From the NCBI RefSeq assembly GCF_003258705.1, contig NZ_CP029480.1, positions 4,464,001-4,528,000 of the forward strand: DNA of 64,000 bases. The letters are read 5' to 3'. Source of the DNA: Arcticibacterium luteifluviistationis. GTDB taxonomy: Bacteria > Bacteroidota > Bacteroidia > Cytophagales > Spirosomataceae. Each line of letters starts with the position of its first letter. Position 1 is the first letter of the stretch. The notes under the pieces were generated by a model, which saw only the letters and a list, made by a program, of their open reading frames with translations, was not told the DNA's origin and made no database searches. Shown here one piece after another: positions 16,281-26,028 of the stretch. A program made the translations under genes and the position numbers.

Positions 16281-18683
16281 TTACTCGCTCTTCAACGATT
16301 TTACAGGATTTGCTAATGCCCCTTTTATAGCTTGAAAGCTTACAGTTCCGAGTGTCAACACCAAACAGCCTATAGCAGCGATAGCTGCCATCCACCATTT
16401 AATTTCTATTTGATAGGCAAAGTCCGTTAGCCATTGATCTAATAAATACCAGGTTATTGGCGTAGCTATTAATAATCCGACAAAAACTAGTTTGACAAAG
16501 TCTGCCGATAATAAGGTGACAATCTCAGAAACACTAGAACCCAATACTTTTCTGATGCCAATCTCTTTGGTTCTGCTTTTGGCTACAAATGCACTCATGG
16601 CGAAAAGACCCATAATAGCAAGAAGTACAATTATGCTGGAAAAGAAATTTAGGAGTTTAAATCTGGACAAATCGGTAGCTAAAAAACGGTCAAACTGGGC
16701 ATCTAAAACATTGAATTCTACAGGACTTTCTGGAGCAAAAGCATCATTTACTTCTTCAATGGCCATTCTTGTTTTTTGCCAATCGGCTGAATTGATTTTC
16801 AATGTATAGTAATCAATGTTATGAATAGGGTTATTCCAGTGGCTTATGATTAAAGGTTTTACCGTAGTCCTAAAGTCTTCCATTTGAAAATCTTTCACCA
16901 CGCCGGCTATGCTGACGTTGAAGCTTTGGTCAAGTTCATTTAAACTTCCGCCATAATTAACAGCAGGTATGTCAATAATTTGACCGATAGGCTGTGACAG
17001 GCCAAGAGCCTTAACTGCGGCCTCATTGATAAGCACTTTTGTGCTATCTGCCGGTAGCCCTCTAAAGTTTTCACCTTTAAGAAGTTCTACCTGAAAAGTT
17101 TTCAAAAAGTCTTTATCTGCACCTATGAAAAGGGCATCTTGGGCTGCTTCTCTGTTCTGTCCAGTTTTTAATGTTTTCACTACTGGGATATTTTTCCACT
17201 CTCCTGGCACGCGGGAGGTAACACTTACAGATTCTACTTCAGGGATTCTTAAAAATTCTGCTTTTAAAGTTTCAAACCATTGTCGGTAAACACGACTGTT
17301 GACATCAATCATAGCTAAGCCATCTTTCTTAAAACCAATTTCTCTGTTTTTCAGGAAATCTAATTGCTTATTGAAAACAATAGAAGCCATCAAAAATGAA
17401 ATGACGGCCACAAACTGAAACACTAACATCACACGTCTAAATGGTAATTTGGAAGCTGAGAATTTACTGCGATAAGAGTCATTTTTGATGATAAGGGAGA
17501 AAGGATAGGCGACCGCTAAAAAGCTAATGAAAAGCCCTGCCGCCAGCGTCAAAAGAATTCCTTTGAGAGGTATCTCAGAAAGGTTTAGTGTAGTGTTAAA
17601 AAGGTTTTGAACAGCTGCTTTACTTATAAGTAAAATCAGAAAAGCAAGTAACATGGAAATGCTAGTGAGTAGCATGGATTCAGCAAGGAATTGACGAAGC
17701 AATTGTAATTTACCTGAGCCCATCATTTGTCTGAGATTAATCTCTTTGGCTCTGTCCATGAAGGCGATATTCAGTAAGCCAGCATAATTAAAACAAGCCA
17801 CTAATAGAATTATTAAACCTATCCAAAAGAAGAGTTTTACATAAAGACCATTGCCTTTTGACTTGTTTATTTCTCCCTCTACCTCGTTTTGGTATAAGTG
17901 AATATCCTGTACGGGCTGCAGCGTAAATGTGCTGTTGAATGGTTTTTCTTTAGGGTAATTCTCTTTTGTAAGGTTTTGAATCTTAACACCTAAAGCATTG
18001 AAATCTGTTTGTGGATTAAGCTTGAAATAGGAAATGAAGTTTCTGTTTTCAAAATCACCTGAAATAGCTTGTTCCCATTCATCAAATATTCCTTTTGCTA
18101 CAGCTTCGGTCAAGAAAATCCCATTCATTAGATGTGAGTTTTCTGGAAAGTCTTGATAAACAGCCACAATAGGATGCTCTCCGTACCCCGTTTTTAAAAC
18201 CTTCCCTAGAGCAGGCTCTTTTCCAAAGTACTTCTCTTTGATAGTCTGGGTAAGTACTATGCCGTTTGATTCATTCGTAAGACTTCCTTCGGCAAAAGGG
18301 AGGTCAAAAACAGCAGGAAAATTATGGCATAAGATGACAATTGGTTCGTGAGAAACCGTTTCAGGGTCGTTTCCAACATCGGTTCTTCCTATGGGTAAAA
18401 TCTGTGTTTGGGTTTCTATTTCATCAAAAAGGTTAGCGGCTTTTCTAGCTATGGCCGGAGCTAACTGAGCCGATTCTCTTACGTTTCCGTTATCTTCAGT
18501 ATCTATTTCTAGCAATCGATACACGTTTTCATGCATCGCATCAAAAGAGCTTTCACGGAGGACGTAAGCATTTAGTAAAAAGAAACAATAGAAGCCAAAA
18601 GTAAGTCCGATGATGTTTATCAAAGTGAATTGCTTGTGATTCTTGAGGTATCTGAAGGCTGTTCTTAGATTGTTTTGGAACAT
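16281..18683 (-). CDS. ABC transporter permease, duplicated FtsX/MacB type, divergent member (permease 6)
   Basis: This 800-residue protein begins MFQNNLRTAFRYLKNHKQFT. The first coupling motif is changed to AKEINLRQMMG, and the inner tail, normally PVKVLKG, is replaced by IIKNDSYRSKFSA. The second half keeps TKEIGIRKVLG and the C-terminus NPVKSLKSE. The N-terminal half may therefore couple to the ATPase in a different way or not at all. It does not have the dyad or the -24-like element in front of it, only a stretch of 10-bp repeats, so it seems to be controlled separately from its neighbours. Confidence 0.88.
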   Translation of the reverse strand: MFQNNLRTAFRYLKNHKQFTLINIIGLTFGFYCFFLLNAYVLRESSFDAMHENVYRLLEIDTEDNGNVRESAQLAPAIARKAANLFDEIETQTQILPIGRTDVGNDPETVSHEPIVILCHNFPAVFDLPFAEGSLTNESNGIVLTQTIKEKYFGKEPALGKVLKTGYGEHPIVAVYQDFPENSHLMNGIFLTEAVAKGIFDEWEQAISGDFENRNFISYFKLNPQTDFNALGVKIQNLTKENYPKEKPFNSTFTLQPVQDIHLYQNEVEGEINKSKGNGLYVKLFFWIGLIILLVACFNYAGLLNIAFMDRAKEINLRQMMGSGKLQLLRQFLAESMLLTSISMLLAFLILLISKAAVQNLFNTTLNLSEIPLKGILLTLAAGLFISFLAVAYPFSLIIKNDSYRSKFSASKLPFRRVMLVFQFVAVISFLMASIVFNKQLDFLKNREIGFKKDGLAMIDVNSRVYRQWFETLKAEFLRIPEVESVSVTSRVPGEWKNIPVVKTLKTGQNREAAQDALFIGADKDFLKTFQVELLKGENFRGLPADSTKVLINEAAVKALGLSQPIGQIIDIPAVNYGGSLNELDQSFNVSIAGVVKDFQMEDFRTTVKPLIISHWNNPIHNIDYYTLKINSADWQKTRMAIEEVNDAFAPESPVEFNVLDAQFDRFLATDLSRFKLLNFFSSIIVLLAIMGLFAMSAFVAKSRTKEIGIRKVLGSSVSEIVTLLSADFVKLVFVGLLIATPITWYLLDQWLTDFAYQIEIKWWMAAIAAIGCLVLTLGTVSFQAIKGALANPVKSLKSE

Positions 18684-18780
18684 GGTTGGGATGTTTTTGA
18701 TGTCTTATTAATATTTTATTATCTAGCTGTTTTACACTTACTCGCAATTCAATTCGTGTTTTTTTTTACGGGAAGTATGG

Positions 18781-18820
18781 CACACAGATGACACTGACTA
18801 GACACGGATAAACACGGATT
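18781..18820. repeat. Four degenerate 10-bp tandem units (consensus NACACNGATN)
   Basis: Consecutive decamers CACACAGATG, ACACTGACTA, GACACGGATA and AACACGGATT share the ACAC core at exact 10-bp phase, that is one helical turn. They lie about 100 bp before permease 6, near a run of nine T/A (18756-18767). A binding-site cluster or a decayed repeat are both possible. Confidence 0.45.
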
Positions 18821-18957
18821 TGCTTTTATCTAATAATTCTGATAATTGGTTTTGTTCAAATTACAAGAGTTCTACATTGGATTTAACTTTTTAAGCAAAG
18901 CAGTAGCTAGAGACTTAAAAAGGCACTTTTCAAACAATACCATAAAATTCGGAGAGC

Positions 18958-20478
18958 TTACTTTTCGTACTTTTTCAAAAGATTAATCATCTTCTTATTG
19001 CCAGAAGAGCGGGCGTGAAACATAGCGTATTCATCGCCAGGGACATTTTGATATGGGTCTGCACCAGCTTCTAGTAGCAATTCTGCTATTTCATAGCGGT
19101 TATTCCTTACGGCATAAATTAGTGCTGTACCATCTCCGCGGCTCTCTTTATTAACATCTGCACCATACTCTAAGAGTAAATGAGCAAGTTCTATATTTCC
19201 GCTACGAGAAACAGCCATTAGCGGACTTTCATCTCTTGAGAAATGATATTCTACATCTCCGCCAGCTTCCAGAATCATTTTACCAATCTCATAATTCCCT
19301 TTTCGTGCAGCGGCTACCAATGGTGAACGTGGCTCACCGTCTCCCGTATACGTACAGTCTGGGTCTTGATTTTTTAGATAAGTTCTAATGTCTTCAACCT
19401 TTTCGCTTTTTACTGCTCTTAACAAGTTTCTACAGCCTTTTGTACTAAAAACAAAATCTCTTATGTTTTCAGGTTCAGCGTCTGCTCTATTAGCAACTGA
19501 GGTTGATTCCTTAGTCGGTTCAGCGTTATTTTGGCTAATTTTCTCTTGTGCAAAAGTTTCAACAGGATTGTTAGTCAATAGTAAGGTAGCAAAGAGCAAT
19601 GGAGCTATAAAAGCATATTTCCAGTAACTCTGATTGTTCGATTTTTTTGTATTCATTTTCATAATTCTTTGTTTTAGTAATGACTGATTATAGTTAGTAG
19701 TTATGGTGAGTGGGCCGGTGTAGGTAGCTACTTTGAGGAGGTTCATTTGATATGAATTTCGTTTCACAGCCTTTCTTTCTAACAATAAATCATCTGTTTG
19801 GTATTCTATGTTTTTTTCTACCTCTTTTCTCCAAAGCCAAACCAAGGGGTTAAACCAGAGAACCATCACGGCTAATTCAGAAAAAAGTAAATCAAAGGAA
19901 TGACGCTTACTTACATGGATTTTTTCATGTTTTAGAATTTGCTCGTAGGTCTCAAAATCATAACTCTCAGGGTTGATAAAGATATAATGGAAGAAAGAGC
20001 AGGGCTCTTGGACAAGAGGGGTATTGATAATAATGGCATGTTCGTCTTCTATTTTGTCATGGCTTTTCCAAACTTTTAGGAGAATAGAGATAACCTGAGA
20101 AATAAAGTTTAAGAAGAAAATAGCTACCCCGAAATAATAGATTAGGACTAACCAGTCTGCCAAAGTTCTTTGAGTTGAAACTGTTTGAACCTCACTTTCG
20201 GCTTTTGAAGTACTTTCCGTATTTGGCAATGCTTCAATCTTTTCAATTGGTGCTACGGCTGATGGTTTTGTGTCAACCCTTTCTATAAGTTCAGAAACCA
20301 GACCTTGTTGATTTACCATTTTCGGCAAAACAATATAGGGCAAGGTAAACGCCAAGGCCAAACTGGCTAGTAGATAAACTCTGTTGGTAGAAAAGAAGCT
20401 TTCCTTCTCTAAAAATAGTTTATAAAACACCAGTAAAACGGCGAGTATAAAGGAGGCTTTTAAAAGTATTACTAGCAT
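18958..20478 (-). CDS. BlaR1/MecR1-type M56 membrane protease with ankyrin-repeat C-terminus
   Basis: This 506-residue protein has an M56 N-terminal domain with TMs at about 5-20, 33-50, 108-133 and 287-303. The zinc-protease motif HEKIH is at 184-188, and KNIEYQTDDLLLER follows as the usual third-ligand helix. After TM4 the sensor is not the penicillin-binding domain of true BlaR1. It is a periplasmic stretch with about four ankyrin repeats (about 345-505; SPLVAAARKGNYEIGKMIL, SPLMAVSRSGNIELAHLLL, TALIYAVRNNRYEIAELLL). In this family the protease cleaves the partner repressor after a signal. It lies 3 bp after blaI-like gene. The ligand is unknown; beta-lactam is not expected. Confidence 0.85.
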   Translation of the reverse strand: MLVILLKASFILAVLLVFYKLFLEKESFFSTNRVYLLASLALAFTLPYIVLPKMVNQQGLVSELIERVDTKPSAVAPIEKIEALPNTESTSKAESEVQTVSTQRTLADWLVLIYYFGVAIFFLNFISQVISILLKVWKSHDKIEDEHAIIINTPLVQEPCSFFHYIFINPESYDFETYEQILKHEKIHVSKRHSFDLLFSELAVMVLWFNPLVWLWRKEVEKNIEYQTDDLLLERKAVKRNSYQMNLLKVATYTGPLTITTNYNQSLLKQRIMKMNTKKSNNQSYWKYAFIAPLLFATLLLTNNPVETFAQEKISQNNAEPTKESTSVANRADAEPENIRDFVFSTKGCRNLLRAVKSEKVEDIRTYLKNQDPDCTYTGDGEPRSPLVAAARKGNYEIGKMILEAGGDVEYHFSRDESPLMAVSRSGNIELAHLLLEYGADVNKESRGDGTALIYAVRNNRYEIAELLLEAGADPYQNVPGDEYAMFHARSSGNKKMINLLKKYEK

Positions 20479-20481
20479 GGC

Positions 20482-20853
20482 TTAGGCGTCTTTATTTTTG
20501 TTGATAACAGAAACCAGTTCTTTAATCTCTTCTTCCGAAAGGTTTTCGCCTTTGGCAAAATGTGCAACCATTCTGGAAAACGAGCCACCAAAGAATTTCT
20601 TCTTAATGTTCATTTCTCCTAAATGCTCTGTTCTGTAATCCTCAAAAGGAACAGCTGCCGAATATTGGTGTGTATTACCTATTTTTTCCGAATTTAGAAA
20701 TCCTTTTTTGACCAGAATTTTTACAATAGTGGCCACAGAATTATAATGTGGTTTTGGCTCAGGTAACTCTTCTATTATATCTCTGATGAATACGTTTCCT
20801 TGTTGCCAAACTATTTGCATTATTTGGTCTTCTCTCTTTGCTAATTGTACCAT
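20482..20853 (-). CDS. BlaI/MecI/CopY-family transcriptional repressor
   Basis: This 123-residue winged-helix repressor has the family hallmarks. These are REDQIMQIVWQQGNVFIRDI at the N-terminus, HYNSVATIVKILVKKGFL as recognition helix and wing, and the dimerising helix FAKGENLSEEEIKELVSVI at the C-terminus. The site cleaved in relatives lies in the linker region (GGSFSRMVAHFA). The gene is directly upstream of the M56 protease gene, the standard BlaI-BlaR order. Three dyads in front of it indicate autoregulation. Confidence 0.93.
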   Translation of the reverse strand: MVQLAKREDQIMQIVWQQGNVFIRDIIEELPEPKPHYNSVATIVKILVKKGFLNSEKIGNTHQYSAAVPFEDYRTEHLGEMNIKKKFFGGSFSRMVAHFAKGENLSEEEIKELVSVINKNKDA

Positions 20854-20873
20854 AATTTGAATTATTGATACAC

Positions 20874-20937
20874 AATACTACTAATTGATTAGTAGTATTC
20901 CTAATGAATTAGTACTTATCTACTAATTGGTTAGTAG
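20874..20937. promoter_or_regulatory. Three BlaI-type operator dyads
   Basis: The first dyad, 20874-20899, is a perfect 12-bp inverted repeat around TG (AATACTACTAAT / ATTAGTAGTATT). The second is CTAATGAATTAG at 20901-20912 and the third CTACTAA..TTAGTAG at 20920-20937. All share CTAATnnATTAG or a close form, comparable to the TACTA...TAGTA type operators of BlaI/MecI. They lie 20-85 bp upstream of the repressor start codon. Confidence 0.75.
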
Positions 20938-21018
20938 TTATAGGTTAGGCGAGTTCTAAGTTGCTGTTAAATATAGGTTTATGAAGGTTGTTATGGAAAG
21001 TGATAGCTCAATAAAGAA

Positions 21019-21050
21019 AAAGAGTAGAACCTTCGCTGGCACTACTCTTT
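21019..21050 (-). terminator. Rho-independent terminator after permease 7
   Basis: On the minus strand a perfect 9-bp stem (AAAGAGTAG / CTACTCTTT, 14-base loop) is followed by TTCTTTATTG. It ends the 23471-21080 permease operon and insulates the blaI unit from it. Confidence 0.75.
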
Positions 21051-21079
21051 CCTGAAAATGTTATATATGCTTAGTTTTT

Positions 21080-23458
21080 TTACTCGCTTTTTAAGCTTTC
21101 CACAGGATTTACCAAAGCCGCTTTAATAGCCTGATAGCTCACGGTAATTACTGTTATTAAAACAATTCCGATGAATGAGTAAATGAAAACGGAGTAATCA
21201 AGGTCTGCTTTATAGGCATAGCCGTCCAGCCATTTATTTATGGCATACCAGCTTAATGGAAAAGCGATTAAGACTGCCACTAAAGTTAGTTTGACAAAGT
21301 CGCTTGAAAGTAATAACACCACTCTGCCTACGGAGGCTCCTAGCACTTTTCTCACGCCTATTTCTTTTGCTCTCTGTTTGGCATTAAACATGGCCAGTCC
21401 AAATAATCCCAAACATGAAATTAGAATGGCTAAACCCGCGAAGTATTTGGAGAGGGTTGCTACTCTTTTTTCTGAGGCATAAAGCGTTTGATAGTTGTCA
21501 TCCATAAATGAATAATTGAAAGGATAACCAGGGTTAAATTCGGCGTACAAATCTTTTAGGCTTTCTATGGCCATTGCTTCTTGGCCTTTGGCGACTCTGA
21601 AAACGAATTGCGAAGTTCGCTGAGGAGAATATCTAAATAAAACGGGTTGAATGGTCTCATGAATGGAGCTTGAAAAGAAATCTTTCGTTACGCCTACTAT
21701 GATTTTTTCTTCGCCCCACATATTTATTTTTTTACCTATCGGGTTTTCTATGCCCATAGCTTTAATGGCGGTTTCATTGAAAATCAAACTTTCGTTTTCA
21801 GTACCAAAATCTCTTGAGAAACTACGGCCTTCGGCCATTTCAATGTCTAAAGTTTCTATTAAATCGTAATCCACTGTTTTGATAGAGAACACTAAACTTG
21901 CTTCAGGGTCTCTTCCTTGCCAGTCAAGACCAGAAGTGTTAGAATTATCGCCAGACTGGGCAATGGCTCCCTGTATAGAAGAGGCATTTGTGATTTCTGG
22001 TAATTCTTTAGCTCTAGATAAGAAGGCTTCAGACTTTTCCATTAAAGGGCCGTCACGCTCTATATAAATCACGTTTTTTCTATCGTAACCCAAATTCATG
22101 TTTTGAATAAACTGGACTTGATTATAAACGGCCAAGACCGCCACAATAAGAAAAAGCGATATGGAAAACTGAAAGACAACAAGTCCTTTTCTTGCCAGTA
22201 TTTCACTAAAAGAAGTTTTGACCTTGCCTTTTAAAATACCGATGGTAGTGATGCTAGACAGGTAAAATGCTGGATAGTATCCTGAAATTATACCCGTGAC
22301 AATAGCTCCTAAAAGAAGATAAATAACGGTTAAGGCGTCAATGTTTAATGAAATCGATTTGCCCGTGATGTCATTGAAATTCGGAAGTAAAACTATCACT
22401 AAAACGACAGCCACTGCAAGGGCAAACAGCACAGTCATGACAGACTCTGACAAAAATTGAATAATTAAACTACTTCTAGATGAACCTACAGCCTTCTTTA
22501 TTCCAATTTCCTTTTCTCTTTTTGAAGCAGTAGCCGTACTTAAATTCATGAAATTAATACAGGCTATTATTAGAATGAACAGGCCGATGATGGAGAAAAG
22601 TTTAACATAGTTTATTCGGCCACCTGACCGAACACCGTTTTCGTAAGTGCCATATAAATAGGCGTCTGAGTAAGGTCTTACAAATGACAGGAAACGGGTG
22701 TCGTTGCTGTATGCGTGAACAAAGTTTTTAATCTTGGCATTGAAGGCTTCTATGTTTGTGCCTTCTTTTAAGGTTAAAAAGGTGTTAGTACCTTCATTGC
22801 TCCATTCTTTAAAGTTGGGAACCATGTCAAAGAGTGTCCCTTTGGTCAATACAAAATCAAACTGCATGGTGCTATTTTCTGGTACATCGTGCATCACGCC
22901 TGTGACTTTGGCCAGTACGCTCATACCAAAAAATGTGCAGTCGATAGTTTCGCCTAAAACATCAGAAGAACCAAAAATCTTTTGAGCCAAGCTCTCAGAT
23001 ATTACCACAGATTCTTTCTGGTTAAAAACCTGCGATGTATTTCCCTGAATGAGTGGATAGGTAAATATTTCAAAGAAAGGTTTATCGGCAAAGATAGCTC
23101 CTGCCTTTACTATCTTATTATCAGGTGTTTTTAAGTTAAATTCATAACCTTCACTTACCAGTGAGAAAAAGGTTGTCGCTTTTTCAACCTCTGGAAGGTC
23201 TTTTGCCATGGTTTCGGCCAGTAAACCCTGCGTGTCTGGATTGACAGAAATGTCACCATTGGCTTCCATTACCTCCATTACCTGATAAAGTTGCTTATCA
23301 TTCTCATGGAATTTATCTACGCTCAATTCGTCTTTAACCCAAAGGCCAATAAGTATGAAACAAGCCAAGCCCGTAGAAAGGCCAATAATGTTTATGGCGA
23401 AGGTTCCTTTGCTTTTGAGAACATTCCTCCAGGCGATTTTGATGTAATTCTTTATCAT
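21080..23458 (-). CDS. ABC transporter permease, duplicated FtsX/MacB type (permease 7)
   Basis: This 792-residue permease begins MIKNYIKIAWRNVLKSKGTF. Coupling motifs are EKEIGIKKAVG and AKEIGVRKVLG, the inner tail is ITTIGILKGK and the C-terminus NPVESLKSE. Its second half has SGYYPAFYLSS where the others have SGSYPALYLSS. The start lies 12 bp after the stop of permease 8, so the two form an operon that ends at the hairpin at 21019-21050. Confidence 0.9.
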   Translation of the reverse strand: MIKNYIKIAWRNVLKSKGTFAINIIGLSTGLACFILIGLWVKDELSVDKFHENDKQLYQVMEVMEANGDISVNPDTQGLLAETMAKDLPEVEKATTFFSLVSEGYEFNLKTPDNKIVKAGAIFADKPFFEIFTYPLIQGNTSQVFNQKESVVISESLAQKIFGSSDVLGETIDCTFFGMSVLAKVTGVMHDVPENSTMQFDFVLTKGTLFDMVPNFKEWSNEGTNTFLTLKEGTNIEAFNAKIKNFVHAYSNDTRFLSFVRPYSDAYLYGTYENGVRSGGRINYVKLFSIIGLFILIIACINFMNLSTATASKREKEIGIKKAVGSSRSSLIIQFLSESVMTVLFALAVAVVLVIVLLPNFNDITGKSISLNIDALTVIYLLLGAIVTGIISGYYPAFYLSSITTIGILKGKVKTSFSEILARKGLVVFQFSISLFLIVAVLAVYNQVQFIQNMNLGYDRKNVIYIERDGPLMEKSEAFLSRAKELPEITNASSIQGAIAQSGDNSNTSGLDWQGRDPEASLVFSIKTVDYDLIETLDIEMAEGRSFSRDFGTENESLIFNETAIKAMGIENPIGKKINMWGEEKIIVGVTKDFFSSSIHETIQPVLFRYSPQRTSQFVFRVAKGQEAMAIESLKDLYAEFNPGYPFNYSFMDDNYQTLYASEKRVATLSKYFAGLAILISCLGLFGLAMFNAKQRAKEIGVRKVLGASVGRVVLLLSSDFVKLTLVAVLIAFPLSWYAINKWLDGYAYKADLDYSVFIYSFIGIVLITVITVSYQAIKAALVNPVESLKSE

Positions 23459-23470
23459 GGTTTAAAGGTT

Positions 23471-25876
23471 TTATTCTATCCTCATAGCATTCACTTGATT
23501 TCCTAAGGCGGCTTTTATAGAGTGATAAGCCACGGCAAGCATGGTTAACGTAAGAATTATCAAGGCAGAATATGCAAAAACCATAGGGTTAATGGATGTT
23601 CTGAAAGTGAAAGAATCTAGCCATTGGTCTAGGAAATAGTAGGATAATGGAAAGGCGATTAGACAAGAGACACCAACTAAAATCATGAAGTTTTTGGCTA
23701 GTAAAAAGACAATCTGATGGCTCTCTGCACCCATCACTTTTCTTACTGCTATTTCCTTTTTACGCTGTTGGGTGGTATAAGCTATCAAGCCCAAAAGCCC
23801 TAAGAAGGCAAGAATAATAGTAAGCCCAGAAAAAGTAGAAAAGAGCTGGCCACGTTTTTGGTCTGATTCAAACTGTGTTTTAAAATCCTCCGAAGCAAAG
23901 GAATATTCCATGGCTTCTTTTGGGAAAGACTTTTTAAATATGGTTTCAATAGATGCGATTGAACTTGCCACATCTTGCCCATCAATTTTAAACTGCATGG
24001 AGCCATTATCATGTGTGTAGGTCATCATTAGTGGTTCTATTGGGTTGTAGATAGAACGCATGTGAAAGTCTTTCACCACACCTATTACATATAAATAAGG
24101 CTCGGCCTCATTGCCTTGGTTTTTGATTCTTTTACCTAATGCACCTGTTCCCCAGTTCATTTTTTTGACAAAGGCCTCATTCACTAAAACGTTGATACAA
24201 GAATCTGGCCTGTCGGTTAGTCGGAATTGTCTGCCTTCGGCCAATTCCATTCCGAAGTTATCTAGATAATCTTCATCAACCCCAAAATTGTCAATGCCTT
24301 GTGAGGCAAAACCATCTTCGGTTTCTACTTCAAATAAATTATAGTTCTGGTTTGTGGTGCCAGGTGTATAAAATGAAGTGGAAACGGCCTTTATTTTTGG
24401 GTTTTGAAGGGCTTCGCTTTTTATATAATCTAAAGTGCTAGTGCTGCGGCTGTCTACAGAAGGCAAAGAAACCACAAGGATATTCTCTTTGTCGTAACCC
24501 AAATCTCTGTTTTGTAAATAATTGAGCTGATTATAGATTACCCAAGTAGAAATCAACATGACAATAGCCACTGTAAACTGAATTACGACTAGGCTCTTAC
24601 GAAGGCCAGCATTTGAAGAAGCTTTTGATAATTTACCTTTCAAGACCACCAAAGGGTTGAATTTTGACAAGAAAAAAGCAGGGTAACTTCCGCCAATAAA
24701 GCCGGCAAACAAGACTATACCTAAGGTATAAAGTAAGGTGAGTGGCTGCAGAATGAAAGAGAAGGAAAACGATTTGCCTGAAATTTCATTGAAAGAGGGC
24801 AATAGAACAGCTATCAAAACCATGCTCAGGGCAAATGAAATAAAAGAAAGCAGCATTGATTCTGTTAAAAACTGAGCAACCAACTGACTTTGCACGGAAC
24901 CTGAAACCTTACGTATTCCTATTTCTTTAGCTCTTCTGGCAGAACGAGCGGTGGTGAGGTTCATGTAATTAATACATGCTATCAGAAGCAGTAAAATTGC
25001 AATGGTAGAAAAAGTATAGACGTAATTAATATTTCCTAATGGCTCTGGCTCGTATTTAAGCGTACTTTTTAAATGAATATCTGTAATGGGTATTACGGAA
25101 TATTTCATGGTTACATTGAATTGCTCAAAAATTGACTTTTGATAAGTAGGGTAGATGTTGGATAGTTTATCTTCAAAAGAGCTGACATTGGCACCTGGCT
25201 TAAGAAGCACATAGGTTAATGTTCCAAAATTACCCCACTGTTGATCTACATTTTTTAGAAATTCTAATGAAGAAATAGAAATCAGGGAATTAAACAGGAT
25301 ATGAGAGTTTTCTGGAACATCCTCCATGACGCCTGTTACTTTATATACATCTGTGCCTTCTCCTTCTAGAGCTTTGCCTAGGGCATCCTCAGGTTTGCTG
25401 AAATATTTTAAGGCTGTGGATTCACTAAGAACAATACTGTTTGGCTCTATCAAAGCTGTTGTTGGGTCACCAACAATAAACGGGTATGTGAAAACCGAAA
25501 AACTGTTACTATCCGCATAAAAGACTTTTTCTATAAAAGCCTCTTGCCCATTATGCTTCAAAAGTGTCTTTTGGTTTCCAGACAAAAGCCTAACAGCATG
25601 CTCTACTTCTTCATAGTCAGTTTTAAGGGCTGGAGCCATCACCATTGGAGATATGGCTACAAGGTCTGACTTCTCAGGCTCCATTAATTCGGAGTTTATT
25701 CGATAAATTCTATCACCTTTTTCATGATATGTGTCAAAACTTAGCTCGTCTTTGACGTAGTAAAAAAGCAGTAAACTAAAGGTTAAACCGATGGTTAAAC
25801 TTAGGATATTTAGTGCAGCGAAACTCAAGTCGTGCTTAAGGTTTCTCCAAGCTATTTTGATGTAATTTTTTATCAT
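23471..25876 (-). CDS. ABC transporter permease, duplicated FtsX/MacB type (permease 8)
   Basis: This 801-residue protein begins MIKNYIKIAWRNLKHDLSFA. Coupling motifs are AKEIGIRKVSG and KKEIAVRKVMG. The inner tail is FNPLVVLKGK, but the C-terminal tail is GNQVNAMRIE rather than the NPVESLKSE seen in seven of its eight paralogues (the eighth ends SLKGE), so the second tail has diverged. It leads the operon with permease 7. It has an upstream dyad and a TGGCACA element at the standard distances. Confidence 0.9.
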   Translation of the reverse strand: MIKNYIKIAWRNLKHDLSFAALNILSLTIGLTFSLLLFYYVKDELSFDTYHEKGDRIYRINSELMEPEKSDLVAISPMVMAPALKTDYEEVEHAVRLLSGNQKTLLKHNGQEAFIEKVFYADSNSFSVFTYPFIVGDPTTALIEPNSIVLSESTALKYFSKPEDALGKALEGEGTDVYKVTGVMEDVPENSHILFNSLISISSLEFLKNVDQQWGNFGTLTYVLLKPGANVSSFEDKLSNIYPTYQKSIFEQFNVTMKYSVIPITDIHLKSTLKYEPEPLGNINYVYTFSTIAILLLLIACINYMNLTTARSARRAKEIGIRKVSGSVQSQLVAQFLTESMLLSFISFALSMVLIAVLLPSFNEISGKSFSFSFILQPLTLLYTLGIVLFAGFIGGSYPAFFLSKFNPLVVLKGKLSKASSNAGLRKSLVVIQFTVAIVMLISTWVIYNQLNYLQNRDLGYDKENILVVSLPSVDSRSTSTLDYIKSEALQNPKIKAVSTSFYTPGTTNQNYNLFEVETEDGFASQGIDNFGVDEDYLDNFGMELAEGRQFRLTDRPDSCINVLVNEAFVKKMNWGTGALGKRIKNQGNEAEPYLYVIGVVKDFHMRSIYNPIEPLMMTYTHDNGSMQFKIDGQDVASSIASIETIFKKSFPKEAMEYSFASEDFKTQFESDQKRGQLFSTFSGLTIILAFLGLLGLIAYTTQQRKKEIAVRKVMGAESHQIVFLLAKNFMILVGVSCLIAFPLSYYFLDQWLDSFTFRTSINPMVFAYSALIILTLTMLAVAYHSIKAALGNQVNAMRIE

Positions 25877-25918
25877 AGTTTTAATATTCTGTCGCAGTAA
25901 GATAGACGCTTAATTTAT

Positions 25919-25934
25919 TACCCAAACTGTGCCA
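25919..25934 (-). promoter_or_regulatory. Sigma-54-like -24 element before permease 8
   Basis: Minus strand reads TGGCACAGTTTGGGTA starting 58 bp before the ATG at 25876. The -24 box TGGCACA is good and the -12 box is poor. Confidence 0.4.
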
Positions 25935-25989
25935 GTAAGGCTATGGTGCTTGTAGTGAGTCTCTTAATAGATTTGGTGTAGCGACTATT

Positions 25990-26005
25990 TGTCCAAAATC
26001 GGACA
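25990..26005. promoter_or_regulatory. Dyad TGTCCAAAATCGGACA, probable enhancer (UAS)
   Basis: A 16-bp dyad of the same form as the sites at 10463, 16219 and 31276, starting 114 bp before the permease 8 ATG. A related half-site TGTTCGG follows at 26009-26015. Confidence 0.55.
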
Positions 26006-26028
26006 CACTGTTCGGTAGTGGAAAGCTT

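Noticed and set aside
18958-20478. Beta-lactam sensing by the BlaR1-like protein
   Set aside because: The penicillin-binding sensor domain with its SxxK motif is absent; only ankyrin-like repeats follow the last TM.
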